Shown one piece after another: positions 38,501-46,256 of a stretch of DNA of 64,000 bases; within the stretch, counting starts at the first letter, position 1; each line of letters starts with the position of its first letter. Both the position numbers and the translations under genes were made by a program. Location of the stretch: the NCBI RefSeq assembly GCF_028369135.1, contig NZ_JAPWHW010000001.1:248001-312000 (forward strand), written 5' to 3'. This DNA is from Roseovarius sp. ZX-A-9. GTDB lineage: Bacteria; Pseudomonadota; Alphaproteobacteria; Rhodobacterales; Rhodobacteraceae. The notes under the pieces were generated by a model that saw only the letters and a program-made list of their open reading frames with translations, made no database searches and had not been told where the DNA came from.

Positions 38501-38752
38501 ATGTTGCGAAGCATGAGACAGCATTTTATCCTCGCAGCCCTGACAGGCCTCATCGCCTTCGGTGCCGGTGCCGCCGATGCGGCGTGCTATGCCGAGTACA
38601 AGGCCAAGCGCGACACCCCGTTTGAGCTGTACTATAGCGTGGCGCAGATCAGCGGCCCCTGCACGATGGCCTCGGCCCGCGCACAGCTGACCAGCCGTCT
38701 TGCATCGCAGGGCCTGACCCTGCTCAAGGTGCTGTCCGTGAAACAGCAATAA
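38501..38752 (+). CDS. Small secreted protein of unknown function
   Basis: About 83 residues from ATG 38501, or 79 from ATG 38513; neither has a clear ribosome site. A signal peptide (ILAALTGLIAFGAGAADA) is followed by a conserved-looking mature part, ACYAEYKAKRDTPFELYYSVAQIS, then SARAQLTSRLASQGLTLLKVLSV. The two Cys (after signal cleavage and in GPCTM) could form a disulfide. I recognise it as a short family of Rhodobacteraceae without a known role. Confidence 0.65.
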   Translation: MLRSMRQHFILAALTGLIAFGAGAADAACYAEYKAKRDTPFELYYSVAQISGPCTMASARAQLTSRLASQGLTLLKVLSVKQQ

Positions 38753-38770
38753 TCTGCCGGGGGGACACCT

Positions 38771-39475
38771 TTGAATGATCTAACCCTCTCTGCCGCCGAC
38801 GCCCGCCGATCGGGCAGCCGGATGGTGATCATTGGCGTTGCCTGCATCGTTGCGATCCTGTCACTGGCGGCTGTGCTGCTGTTCGTATCGCTACCGGATG
38901 CCAACGCGTTCAACGCGCGGGTCGAACAGATATTCATCGAGAACGACACGCTGACCTCGGACGCCGAGATCAAGCTGTTGGAAATCCTCGCGCTCTCTGG
39001 CACCGCGTTTTCCGAAACGCTGGTCAGCTACCGCATGGTGATCTTTGTTCTGCTGGTATTTGCGACATCGCTGCTGATCTCTGCGTTGGTGTTCCTGATC
39101 ATGTTGATCGCGATGAACAAGCGCATGGCCCAGATCGAGCGGTCAGGCATACAGGTCAGTTCACTTTTGATCAGTCGGGTCGAGAAATCGGTCTATCTGA
39201 ACAATATGGGCTTCAAGCTGACCGATGCCGCGATGGAAACGCTATCGATCCTAGCCGAGGCGCGCATGGATGGCGACATCCTGACCGGTGCGGAAATCGA
39301 AGCGATGATTTCAGGCCGCAGCCCTTCCGATTGCGAAGAGGCGGCAGGCGCCACTCGCATCAAACGCCTGCGCGACACGTTGGGCAACCAGATGGTCAGC
39401 GAATTGCTGGTCAAGAACATTGCGCGCAAGGGCTATGTTCTTGCCATCGACAAGGATGTGATTCGGGTGATCTGA
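38771..39475 (+). CDS. Inner-membrane protein with C-terminal winged-helix-like domain
   Basis: 234 residues starting at TTG 38771, supported by GGGGGGA 7 bp upstream and no usable ATG. Two transmembrane helices (about 18-42 and 88-115) flank a 45-residue periplasmic loop. The cytoplasmic tail (about 145-234) reads LTDAAMETLSILAEARMDGDILTGAEIEAMISG, then TRIKRLRDTLGNQMVSELLVKNIARKGYVLAI, which follows the helix and wing pattern of an OmpR/PhoB-type DNA-binding domain. If right, it is a one-component membrane-bound regulator with the domain at the opposite end from ToxR/CadC. This is inference from pattern. Confidence 0.68.
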   Translation: MNDLTLSAADARRSGSRMVIIGVACIVAILSLAAVLLFVSLPDANAFNARVEQIFIENDTLTSDAEIKLLEILALSGTAFSETLVSYRMVIFVLLVFATSLLISALVFLIMLIAMNKRMAQIERSGIQVSSLLISRVEKSVYLNNMGFKLTDAAMETLSILAEARMDGDILTGAEIEAMISGRSPSDCEEAAGATRIKRLRDTLGNQMVSELLVKNIARKGYVLAIDKDVIRVI

Positions 39476-39509
39476 CCCCGCCCACCCGTTTCAAGCAGCC
39501 TGTTGCGGC

Positions 39510-40211
39510 TCAGTCCGGGGCCAGCATGTAGCCTTCGCCGCGCACGGTCTGCAGGTATCGCGGCTGTTTCGGATCGGCTTCGATCTTGCGGCGCAACCGG
39601 GTGATCTGGACGTCAACCGCCCGCTCCTGTGCCTGGCCCTTGTCGCGCCCCAGATCCTCTACCAACTTGGCGCGGCTGACCGGCTGGCGCAGATGTTCCG
39701 AGAAAATGCGCATCAGTTGGGTTTCTGTCGCGGTCAGGCGGATCGTTTCGTCGCCCTGCATCAACTCGGAGCGTTCGATATCATAGCGCACGGGGCCAAG
39801 ATGCAGCATCTTGGGCAACGCGGTCTCTGCCTCCGGTTCGGGCATCCGGCGCAGAATGGCGTTGATCCGCAGCAGCAACTCCTTGGGCTCGAAGGGTTTG
39901 GCCAGGTAATCATCTGCCCCGGCCTCCAGCCCGGCGATGCGATCCGCGGTTTCTCCCTTGGCGGTCAGCAGCAGGATCGGCGTTGCAAGTTCGGAGCGCA
40001 GCGAACGCGTCAGCGCCACACCGTCCTCGCCCGGCATCATCACATCCAGCACGATCAGGTCGAACTCCAGCCCCGCCAGAACCCGGCGCGCATGTTCGGC
40101 ATCTCGCGCGATCGAAACCAAGAAGCCATGGCGCATCAAAAACTTGCGCAGAAGCCCGCGAATACGTTCGTCGTCATCCACGATCAGAAGGTGTGGGGCC
40201 GGGTCACTCAT
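39510..40211 (-). CDS. petR: Response regulator PetR
   Basis: 233 residues. The receiver domain has DDDERIR, Asp in LIVLDVMMPGEDG (about 55), Thr in LLTAKG and Lys in LAKPFEP. The winged helix has LTATETQLMRIFSEH, then AVDVQITRLRRKIEADPKQPRYLQTVRGEGYML. The pairing with a MarR-type gene overlapping by 4 bp matches petP-petR of Rhodobacter capsulatus, where PetR is needed for growth. No histidine kinase is nearby. Confidence 0.82.
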   Translation of the reverse strand: MSDPAPHLLIVDDDERIRGLLRKFLMRHGFLVSIARDAEHARRVLAGLEFDLIVLDVMMPGEDGVALTRSLRSELATPILLLTAKGETADRIAGLEAGADDYLAKPFEPKELLLRINAILRRMPEPEAETALPKMLHLGPVRYDIERSELMQGDETIRLTATETQLMRIFSEHLRQPVSRAKLVEDLGRDKGQAQERAVDVQITRLRRKIEADPKQPRYLQTVRGEGYMLAPD

Positions 40212-40705
40212 GTCCTCGCCTCTCTCAGCGCATGGTAGCGCTTGCGCATATCGGAATCCATCATCGCCTCCAACACCTGGCGAAAGCCGCTGACGGCCTC
40301 TGGCCCGGCCGCACGGAAGGCCGCACGCATACGGGCCCGCTGCGCATCGCTCAGTTTGCGCTCCAGCGCCGCGCCCTTTTCCGTCAGATGCAGGTTGCGC
40401 TCGCGCTTGTCGGTGGTGCCGACACGGCTATCGACCAGCCCGTCATCGACGAGGGTACGCAGCACCCGATTGAGCGATTGCTTGGTCACCCCAAGAATGC
40501 TGAGCAGGTTGTTTACCGTAGTACCCGGGCTGCGCGCGATAAAGTGGATCGCCCGGTGGTGGGCGCGCCCGTAGGCCATCGTGGTCAGGATACGATCAGG
40601 ATCGGCAGTAAATCCGCGATAGGCGAAGAACATCGCCTCGATCCCTTGGCGCAATTGTTCATCCGTCAGAAAAAGTAGCGTCTCACCGCCCTGAGCATCT
40701 CTCAT
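40208..40705 (-). CDS. petP: MarR-family regulator PetP
   Basis: 165 residues. A winged-helix core is seen as HHRAIHFIARSPGTTVNNLLSILGVTKQSLNRVLRTLVDDGLVDSRVGTTDKRERNLHLTEKG. That is the MarR fold with its recognition helix and wing. It overlaps petR by ATGA. Divergent from ilvE, with an inverted repeat in the shared promoter region that may be its operator. Confidence 0.82.
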   Translation of the reverse strand: MRDAQGGETLLFLTDEQLRQGIEAMFFAYRGFTADPDRILTTMAYGRAHHRAIHFIARSPGTTVNNLLSILGVTKQSLNRVLRTLVDDGLVDSRVGTTDKRERNLHLTEKGAALERKLSDAQRARMRAAFRAAGPEAVSGFRQVLEAMMDSDMRKRYHALREART

Positions 40706-40727
40706 GGGTCTGTCCAGTCTCTTTGAG

Positions 40728-40765
40728 TTGGAATGGATTTTAAGTCAGCTTTATTGACATTCCAA
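40728..40765. promoter_or_regulatory. Spaced inverted repeat in the petP-ilvE promoter region
   Basis: TTGGAATG at 40728-40735 and CATTCCAA at 40758-40765 are perfect inverted copies whose centres are 30 bp apart, about three helix turns. The right arm overlaps a TTGACA sequence at 40754 that would be a -35 box for ilvE. A dimeric regulator binding both arms could control both genes; PetP is the obvious candidate. Confidence 0.42.
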
Positions 40766-40864
40766 GTTCTAACTGTTAGCGAATCGCAGTTTTCACGCAA
40801 TTTTATGCCCGAACCGGACATTTTTTGCGCAACTTATGCAAAGATACCTAGAAGGAGAGATGGC

Positions 40865-41731
40865 ATGGCTGGCTATGATGACCGCGACGGCAATATCTGG
40901 ATGGATGGCAAACTGATCGAATGGCGCGACGCGAATGTGCATGTTCTGACTCACGCCTTGCATTATGCCAGCTCGGTCTTTGAGGGTGAGCGCGCCTATA
41001 ACGGCAAGATTTTCAAAAGCCGCGAGCATTCGGAGCGTCTGCATTTCTCGGCGGGCGAGTTGGATTTTCAGATCCCTTGGACCGTCGATGAAATCGAGGC
41101 CGCCAAGCAGGAAGTGCTGACAGCCAATGGCCTGACAGATGGCTATGTGCGTGCAATCGCGTGGCGCGGTGCGGGCGAAGACATGGGCGTCGCATCGGCG
41201 CGCAACCCTGTGCATCTGGGCATCGCGGCCTGGGAATGGGGGGCCTATTACGGCGATGCCAAGATGAAGGGGGCGAAGCTCGACATCTCGAAATGGAAGC
41301 GCCCGTCGCCTGAGACGATTCCCGTCCACGCCAAGGCGGCTGGGCTCTACATGATCTGCACCACCTCCAAACACGCGGCAGAGGCCAAGGGTTGCTCTGA
41401 CGCGCTGTTCATGGATTACCGCGGCTATGTGGCCGAAGCGACCGGCGCCAACATCTTCTTTGTGAAGAATGGCGAGGTGCACACGCCGGACCCTGATTGT
41501 TTCCTCAATGGCCTGACGCGTCAGACCGTGATCGGGATGCTGAAAGACCGCAAGGTCAAGGTGCACGAGCGCCACATCATGCCCGAAGAGATGGAAGGAT
41601 TCGAGCAGTGCTGGCTGACCGGAACCGCCGCCGAAGTGACCCCCGTGGGGCAGATCGGCGATTACCGGTTCGAGGTGGGCGCACTGACCCGCGAGATCGC
41701 GGAAGCCTATGAAAAGTTGGTCCGCGAGTAA
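40865..41731 (+). CDS. ilvE: Branched-chain amino acid aminotransferase
   Basis: 288 residues from ATG 40865, preceded by AAGGAG. Fold-type IV PLP enzyme: HVLTHALHYASSVFEGERAYNGKIF near the start, the PLP Lys in IPVHAKAAGLYM (about residue 155), then ATGANIFFVKNGEVHTPDPDCFLNGLTRQTVI and GTAAEVTPVGQI. It catalyses the last step of Val, Leu and Ile synthesis and their first breakdown step. A strong terminator follows. Confidence 0.95.
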   Translation: MAGYDDRDGNIWMDGKLIEWRDANVHVLTHALHYASSVFEGERAYNGKIFKSREHSERLHFSAGELDFQIPWTVDEIEAAKQEVLTANGLTDGYVRAIAWRGAGEDMGVASARNPVHLGIAAWEWGAYYGDAKMKGAKLDISKWKRPSPETIPVHAKAAGLYMICTTSKHAAEAKGCSDALFMDYRGYVAEATGANIFFVKNGEVHTPDPDCFLNGLTRQTVIGMLKDRKVKVHERHIMPEEMEGFEQCWLTGTAAEVTPVGQIGDYRFEVGALTREIAEAYEKLVRE

Positions 41732-41752
41732 CCAAACCAGGCATCAAGTTTT

Positions 41753-41790
41753 GCAGTCCCGCGAATGTATCGCGGGGCTGCTTTTTTTTT
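41753..41790 (+). terminator. Rho-independent terminator of ilvE
   Basis: A 12-bp stem (GCAGTCCCGCGA with TCGCGGGGCTGC, one G-T pair, five-base loop) is followed by nine T, 21 bp after the ilvE stop. Confidence 0.93.
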
Positions 41791-41981
41791 GCGCCCCAAA
41801 CAGCCGCTCATTTCCTACTGGCAAGCACGACCTGTACGGGTTTTGCCACTTTGCGTTCACAGAATCGACCCGCGAAGGACATTATTCGGACAATCAAAGA
41901 CATTAACCACGACTTCGACCCTTGGCCAAACACTCCGCCGGCGTCGGTTCAGTATTGGTTTTTAATGGTGGTGATCGTCCG

Positions 41982-42962
41982 ATGGCTTTGGAAAATGTGC
42001 TCGTATACAATTTTGCCAGCGGGGATAATACCTATCCGCACAGTGGAAACTTTACGATTGGCGAAGCTGGTAAGATAACGATTGACGACTCGAACGGCTC
42101 GGGCGATGCCATTTTCGGGGACTATACCCATACCGGTGGCGGCGATGTGCCGGATCAGAACGTCACCCAGTCGACCGTTTCGGGGATCAACGTCAACGAC
42201 ACGATTGATGTCAGGTACAAATACACCATCACCGGGTCGGACGGATCGAACAACACGATCTATTTTCTGGCGACAAACGGCGCGAACAACTACGGCCCGC
42301 TCTTTGCCTCTGACGCACCGCTGACACCGGGCGTGACCTATACGTTCGGCAGCTTCAACACGGACGGTGCCGTTTCCTACTCCTCACTCGTGCCATGTTT
42401 TACCAGCGGAACGCGGGTTTCCACCGCCAAGGGCGATTCCCTGATCGACACGCTGGAAGTGGGCGATCTGGTTCTTACCCGCGACAACGGATTTCAGCCC
42501 CTGCAATGGATTGGGCGCTGCACGGTTCCCGCCGTGGGCAGCGCAGCGCCGATCCATTTTTCAAAGGGTGTCGTCGGAAACCAAAGCGAGTTGATCGTAT
42601 CCCCAAACCATCGGATGCTGATCGTCGATTCCGCGGCAGAACTCTGCTTTGGGGAGCGGGAAATATTGGTTTCCGCCAAGTATCTGTTGGGTAAAGAAGG
42701 CGTCACCCGCCGGGTTGGCGACAAGGTCACCTATATCCATATGTTGTTCAATCAGCATCAGATCGTAGTCGCCAATGGCGCCTATAGCGAAAGCTTTTTC
42801 CCTGGACCGGTTGGTCTGAGTTCACTTGCAAACGACACGCGCGAAGAGGTCTTGAACCTGTTCCCCGAACTCAGAACAGGGGCTCCGGCGTGCTTTCACC
42901 AAACGGCACGCTTGTGCCTCAGTAGGAACGAGGCCGCCATTCTGCAAAAGATTGCCGCCTAA
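41982..42962 (+). CDS. Hint-domain (Hedgehog/intein-type) protein
   Basis: 326 residues from ATG 41982; a TTG at 41922 in the same frame is less likely. The first 140 residues are a Gly/Asn/Asp/Thr-rich beta domain. The Hint_2 domain starts at residue about 144 with PCFTSGTRVSTAKGDSLIDTLEVGDLVLTRDNGFQPLQWIG; its first Cys is the splice nucleophile position, and LIVSPNHRMLI carries the histidine motif. No intein host or C-extein partner is visible. Such free-standing Hint proteins are common in Roseobacters and may process themselves or be secreted by type I systems (inference). Confidence 0.82.
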   Translation: MALENVLVYNFASGDNTYPHSGNFTIGEAGKITIDDSNGSGDAIFGDYTHTGGGDVPDQNVTQSTVSGINVNDTIDVRYKYTITGSDGSNNTIYFLATNGANNYGPLFASDAPLTPGVTYTFGSFNTDGAVSYSSLVPCFTSGTRVSTAKGDSLIDTLEVGDLVLTRDNGFQPLQWIGRCTVPAVGSAAPIHFSKGVVGNQSELIVSPNHRMLIVDSAAELCFGEREILVSAKYLLGKEGVTRRVGDKVTYIHMLFNQHQIVVANGAYSESFFPGPVGLSSLANDTREEVLNLFPELRTGAPACFHQTARLCLSRNEAAILQKIAA

Positions 42963-42989
42963 GACGGACAATCTTTTGCGCTGCTCCGC

Positions 42990-44186
42990 TTAGCCCGGGC
43001 TAAGACCACGCAACCTTTCGGAGCGGCGGCGCAGCATCTCGACCGTGGCCAACAGCAGGATCGACAGCGCCACCAAGATCGTCGCTACCGCCAAGATGGT
43101 CGGGCTGATCTGCTCGCGCAGGCCGGTAAACATCTGCCACGGCAGTGTCTTTTGCCCAGCCGAGCCGACAAAGAGCACCACCACCACCTCATCGAACGAG
43201 GTGATGAAGGCAAAGAGCCCGCCCGAAATGACACCCGGCAGGATCAGCGGCATCTGCACGCGGAAGAAGGTCGTGACCGGGTTCGCGCCCATGTTGGCCG
43301 CCGCCCGCGTCAGCGAGCGATCAAAGCCCACCAGCGTCGCCGTGACAGTGATGATCACGAACGGAATGCCCAGCACCGCGTGCGCCAGAACGACGCCCCA
43401 ATAGGTGCCCTGCAAGCCAAGGCGCGAGTAGAAGAAGTACATGCCCGCCGCCGAGATGATGAGAGGCACGATCATCGGCGAGATCAGGATCGCCATGATC
43501 GCACGGCGGAACGGCACATGCGGCTGGCTGAGGCCGATGGCCGCCAGTGTGCCAAAGCTCACCGACAGGATCGTGGCGACTGGTGCGATGCGCACCGAGT
43601 TCCAAAGCGCCTGCTGCCAGTCCGCATTGGTAAAGAAGTCGCGATAATGCTTGAGGCTGTAACCCGCAGGATCGAACCGCAGCATTTCCGGTGTAAAGGT
43701 AAAGAAATTCTCGGCGTTGAAGCTGAGTGGCATGACCACCACGATCGGCGTGATCAGGAAGAAGAAGATCATCCCGCAGATCACCCGGAACGTGAAATGC
43801 CACAGCACTTGGGCGGGTGTCAGATACGGCACCAGCTTGGCCCGGTATCGGTTGTACGCGATCCAATAGGTGAACCAGCCGAAAAACCAGCCGAACAGTC
43901 CACCGACCACCATTGCTGGCAGTCCGCCAATGGCAAAGCCACCTGCCGCGAAGAGCGCGATGATGGCCCAGCGAACCATCTTTTCCTGCTCCCGTCCCAA
44001 CATCTCTATCGCGACGAAGGCGATGAGGGCCATCAGGACCGCGCCAATGACGACGCCCAGCAGCGTAGAGCCCTGCGCCGTGCCGACGAAGACCCCGGCA
44101 AAGGCGCCCGCCGCGGCGACGACCGGCACGTAGAACTGCACCGACTTCTTGCCGCTCTCGATTTTGGTGATTGCGCTTGTGGTCAT
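42990..44186 (-). CDS. PotC-type ABC permease with N-terminal membrane extension
   Basis: 398 residues, about 130 more than usual PotC/PotI permeases. The standard part (about 130-398) carries the EAA-type loop RAAANMGANPVTTFFRVQMPLILPG and six helices. Before it are about four extra hydrophobic segments (AGAFAGVFVGTAQGSTLLGVVIGAVLMALIAFVAIEM, then MVRWAIIALFAAGGFAIGGLPAMVVGGLFGWFFGWFTYWIAY). It partners the permease at 44192-45868, 5 bp upstream. Last gene of the transporter operon. Confidence 0.9.
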   Translation of the reverse strand: MTTSAITKIESGKKSVQFYVPVVAAAGAFAGVFVGTAQGSTLLGVVIGAVLMALIAFVAIEMLGREQEKMVRWAIIALFAAGGFAIGGLPAMVVGGLFGWFFGWFTYWIAYNRYRAKLVPYLTPAQVLWHFTFRVICGMIFFFLITPIVVVMPLSFNAENFFTFTPEMLRFDPAGYSLKHYRDFFTNADWQQALWNSVRIAPVATILSVSFGTLAAIGLSQPHVPFRRAIMAILISPMIVPLIISAAGMYFFYSRLGLQGTYWGVVLAHAVLGIPFVIITVTATLVGFDRSLTRAAANMGANPVTTFFRVQMPLILPGVISGGLFAFITSFDEVVVVLFVGSAGQKTLPWQMFTGLREQISPTILAVATILVALSILLLATVEMLRRRSERLRGLSPG

Positions 44187-44191
44187 GTGCT

Positions 44192-45868
44192 TTACCCCAG
44201 CTTCACGTTGTCGATGCCGACGATCTTGTCATACGCCCAGTAAAGGAGCAGGACGACCGCCAGCAGGATGGTGCCCAGAGCGGCAGCAAGGCCCCAGTTG
44301 AGCGAGGACGAGATGTGATAGGCGATCCGGTTCGAGATGAACGTGCCGGTGGTACCGCCGACGATTTCGGGCGTAATGTAGTAGCCGATCGACAGGATGA
44401 AGACGAGGATGCTGCCCGCGCCAATGCCCGGCACCGATTGCGGGAAATAGACCCGCCAGAAGGCCGTCCAGTTGGTCGCGCCCAAGGATTTGGCCGCGCG
44501 CAGGTAGGACGGTGGAATGGTCTGCATCACCGAGTACATCGGCAGGATCATGAACGGCAGCAGGATATGCGTCATCGCCACGATGGTACCGAACTGGTTG
44601 TTGATCATGATCAATCGGGCGCTGTCGTCGACAAGGCCGAGCCAGACCAGAACATCGTTGATCACCCCCTGCTGTTGCAGCATCACCTTCCATGCAGAGG
44701 TTCGCACTAGCAGTGAGGTCCAGAACGGCAGCAACACAAGGATCATCAGAAGGTTCGCCGTGCGCATCGGCAGGTTGGCCAGGATCCACGCGACCGGATA
44801 GGCCAGAATGATACAGCTTGCGGTGATCATCAGGCTCATGAACAGCGTCCGCTTGAACAGCAGCCCGTAGATACGTTCTTTCTCGTCGCGGAACTCTGCA
44901 CCGTCCGGTGATTTTTGCATGTCCGCGGCGTTCAGGAAGTAACCGGTGGTGTATTTTGGGCTGTAGATCTGGATCGTCTGCCAGTTGTCCACATCACCCC
45001 AGTTCTTGTCGATGTCGATGAACGAGTCGCGGAAGCTCAGTGGTTCCATGTTCGCGACGACGACTTGCGCCGCCTTCAGCTCTGCTGCGCCGGGGCCGGA
45101 ATAGCTCGCCAGCGCGCTGGCCGTGTCTGAACTGCGCAAATCCTCGGTCAGCGCAACCTTGACCGCTTCCCACGGCTTCCGTTTGGCAACGACCTTGCCA
45201 TCATCGATGGCGGTGAAGAGCGCAAATGCCGTGTATTCGGAAGCGGTGCGGGGCAAAAGCGCGCTGATCTCTGCACCCGGTTCAAAGCCGATATCGCCAC
45301 TATGGGGGTCATCGGTCAGGTCGGTCAGGCGTTTACGCTGCGCTTTGAGCAAGGCATTATCCTTCGCCGCGCCGTCCGGCCCGCTCATCAAGGCGTACCA
45401 GAAGGCCGCGTCCTTCCAGACGCCGTCCAGATCCTCCAGCGCGTCGATACGATCGTCGCCGATATCATCCAGCTTGCGGCCCGATGACCGGAAGAGGGAC
45501 GAAATCCCGGTCTCTTCGTAGTTCAGCCGCGTGCCAAGCTTCGTGTGTTCCTTGGCCTCGGCGGCCAGGAACATATCATAATACAGCGCCTCGAATACGG
45601 CTTCGTCAGGCGCTTCGCCCGATGCGGCATCCCAGTCTTTCAGCCCTTGTGTGGCGCCCGGTAATGTCGTCGAAACGATCTGGTTCTCGACCGAGCGAAA
45701 CAGCATGTCCGCAATCGGCGCGATGAAGGTCAGCAGGACAAACAACAGCAGCGGTGCGATCAGCATCAGCGCCCGCATCTTCTGCAGGCGCAAGGCCCGG
45801 TTGAGGCTGCGCTTCAGCGGCGTGCCATCGGCGGCCAGAACCTTGGCTGGTTTGGTTGTATCGCTCAT
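44192..45868 (-). CDS. PotB-type ABC permease with large periplasmic insertion
   Basis: 558 residues, about 270 more than usual. The first helix (about 32-55, LMLIAPLLLFVLLTFIAPIADMLF) is separated from the second by a charged soluble domain (about 65-325) rich in Asp, Ala and Leu. Then come the normal permease helices with the loop RAAKSLGATNWTAFWRVYFPQSVPGIG. Insertions of this kind, between TM1 and TM2, face the periplasm and would stand beside the binding protein. It is 1 bp from the DUF1330 gene. Confidence 0.9.
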   Translation of the reverse strand: MSDTTKPAKVLAADGTPLKRSLNRALRLQKMRALMLIAPLLLFVLLTFIAPIADMLFRSVENQIVSTTLPGATQGLKDWDAASGEAPDEAVFEALYYDMFLAAEAKEHTKLGTRLNYEETGISSLFRSSGRKLDDIGDDRIDALEDLDGVWKDAAFWYALMSGPDGAAKDNALLKAQRKRLTDLTDDPHSGDIGFEPGAEISALLPRTASEYTAFALFTAIDDGKVVAKRKPWEAVKVALTEDLRSSDTASALASYSGPGAAELKAAQVVVANMEPLSFRDSFIDIDKNWGDVDNWQTIQIYSPKYTTGYFLNAADMQKSPDGAEFRDEKERIYGLLFKRTLFMSLMITASCIILAYPVAWILANLPMRTANLLMILVLLPFWTSLLVRTSAWKVMLQQQGVINDVLVWLGLVDDSARLIMINNQFGTIVAMTHILLPFMILPMYSVMQTIPPSYLRAAKSLGATNWTAFWRVYFPQSVPGIGAGSILVFILSIGYYITPEIVGGTTGTFISNRIAYHISSSLNWGLAAALGTILLAVVLLLYWAYDKIVGIDNVKLG

Positions 45869-45869
45869 G

Positions 45870-46157
45870 TCAGACGCCCTCGACCAGAATGATTGTGCTT
45901 GTTGCCGTGCGCCGCCTGATATCGGCTACCTTTTGGTACTCCGGATCATTATAGGCGGCCTTCGCGGCCTCAAATGTGGGGAATTCTATGACAACGTGGC
46001 GGCTCTCGGCGGCGCCTTCGGCAACCTCGGACTGCCCACCGCGGATGATGAACCGTCCACCAAGACCCTGCAGGATCGGTGTATCCTTCTCGACGTATTC
46101 GCGATACGCGTCCGCGTCATTCACCGTGATATGACCGATGATATAGCCCTTGGGCAT
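45870..46157 (-). CDS. DUF1330 family protein
   Basis: 95 residues. KGYIIGHITVNDADAYREYVEKDTPILQGLGGRFIIRGGQSEVAEG and RHVVIEFPTFEAAKAAYNDPEYQ are the DUF1330 (ferredoxin-like alpha/beta-barrel) signature. The family has no established function. It lies within the ABC transporter operon between the binding protein and the first permease, an unusual place that suggests a linked metabolic step. Confidence 0.9.
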   Translation of the reverse strand: MPKGYIIGHITVNDADAYREYVEKDTPILQGLGGRFIIRGGQSEVAEGAAESRHVVIEFPTFEAAKAAYNDPEYQKVADIRRRTATSTIILVEGV

Positions 46158-46182
46158 ATGGTCCTGTTCCCCCGGTTGGATC

Positions 46183-46195
46183 GTACGGTCCGTAC
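46183..46195. promoter_or_regulatory. GTACGG-T-CCGTAC palindrome
   Basis: A perfect 6-1-6 inverted repeat in the 99-bp gap between the binding-protein gene and the DUF1330 gene. A further half site (CCGTAC) follows at 46203. GTACGG also lies upstream of eutC (51749) and of the transporter operon (48682). Function unknown. Confidence 0.3.
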
Positions 46196-46219
46196 AAGCG
46201 GGCCGTACTTTAATTAGTG

Positions 46220-46248
46220 GCAGGATGCGCGACGAGCGCGCATCCTGC
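46220..46248 (-). terminator. Stem-loop after the binding-protein gene
   Basis: GCAGGATGCGC and GCGCATCCTGC form a perfect 11-bp stem with a 7-base loop (extendable inward), 9 bp beyond the stop at 46257. No T tract follows on the minus strand. Stem-loops here usually protect the abundant binding-protein message or attenuate transcription into the permease genes. Confidence 0.55.
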
Positions 46249-46256
46249 GGGTTCGT

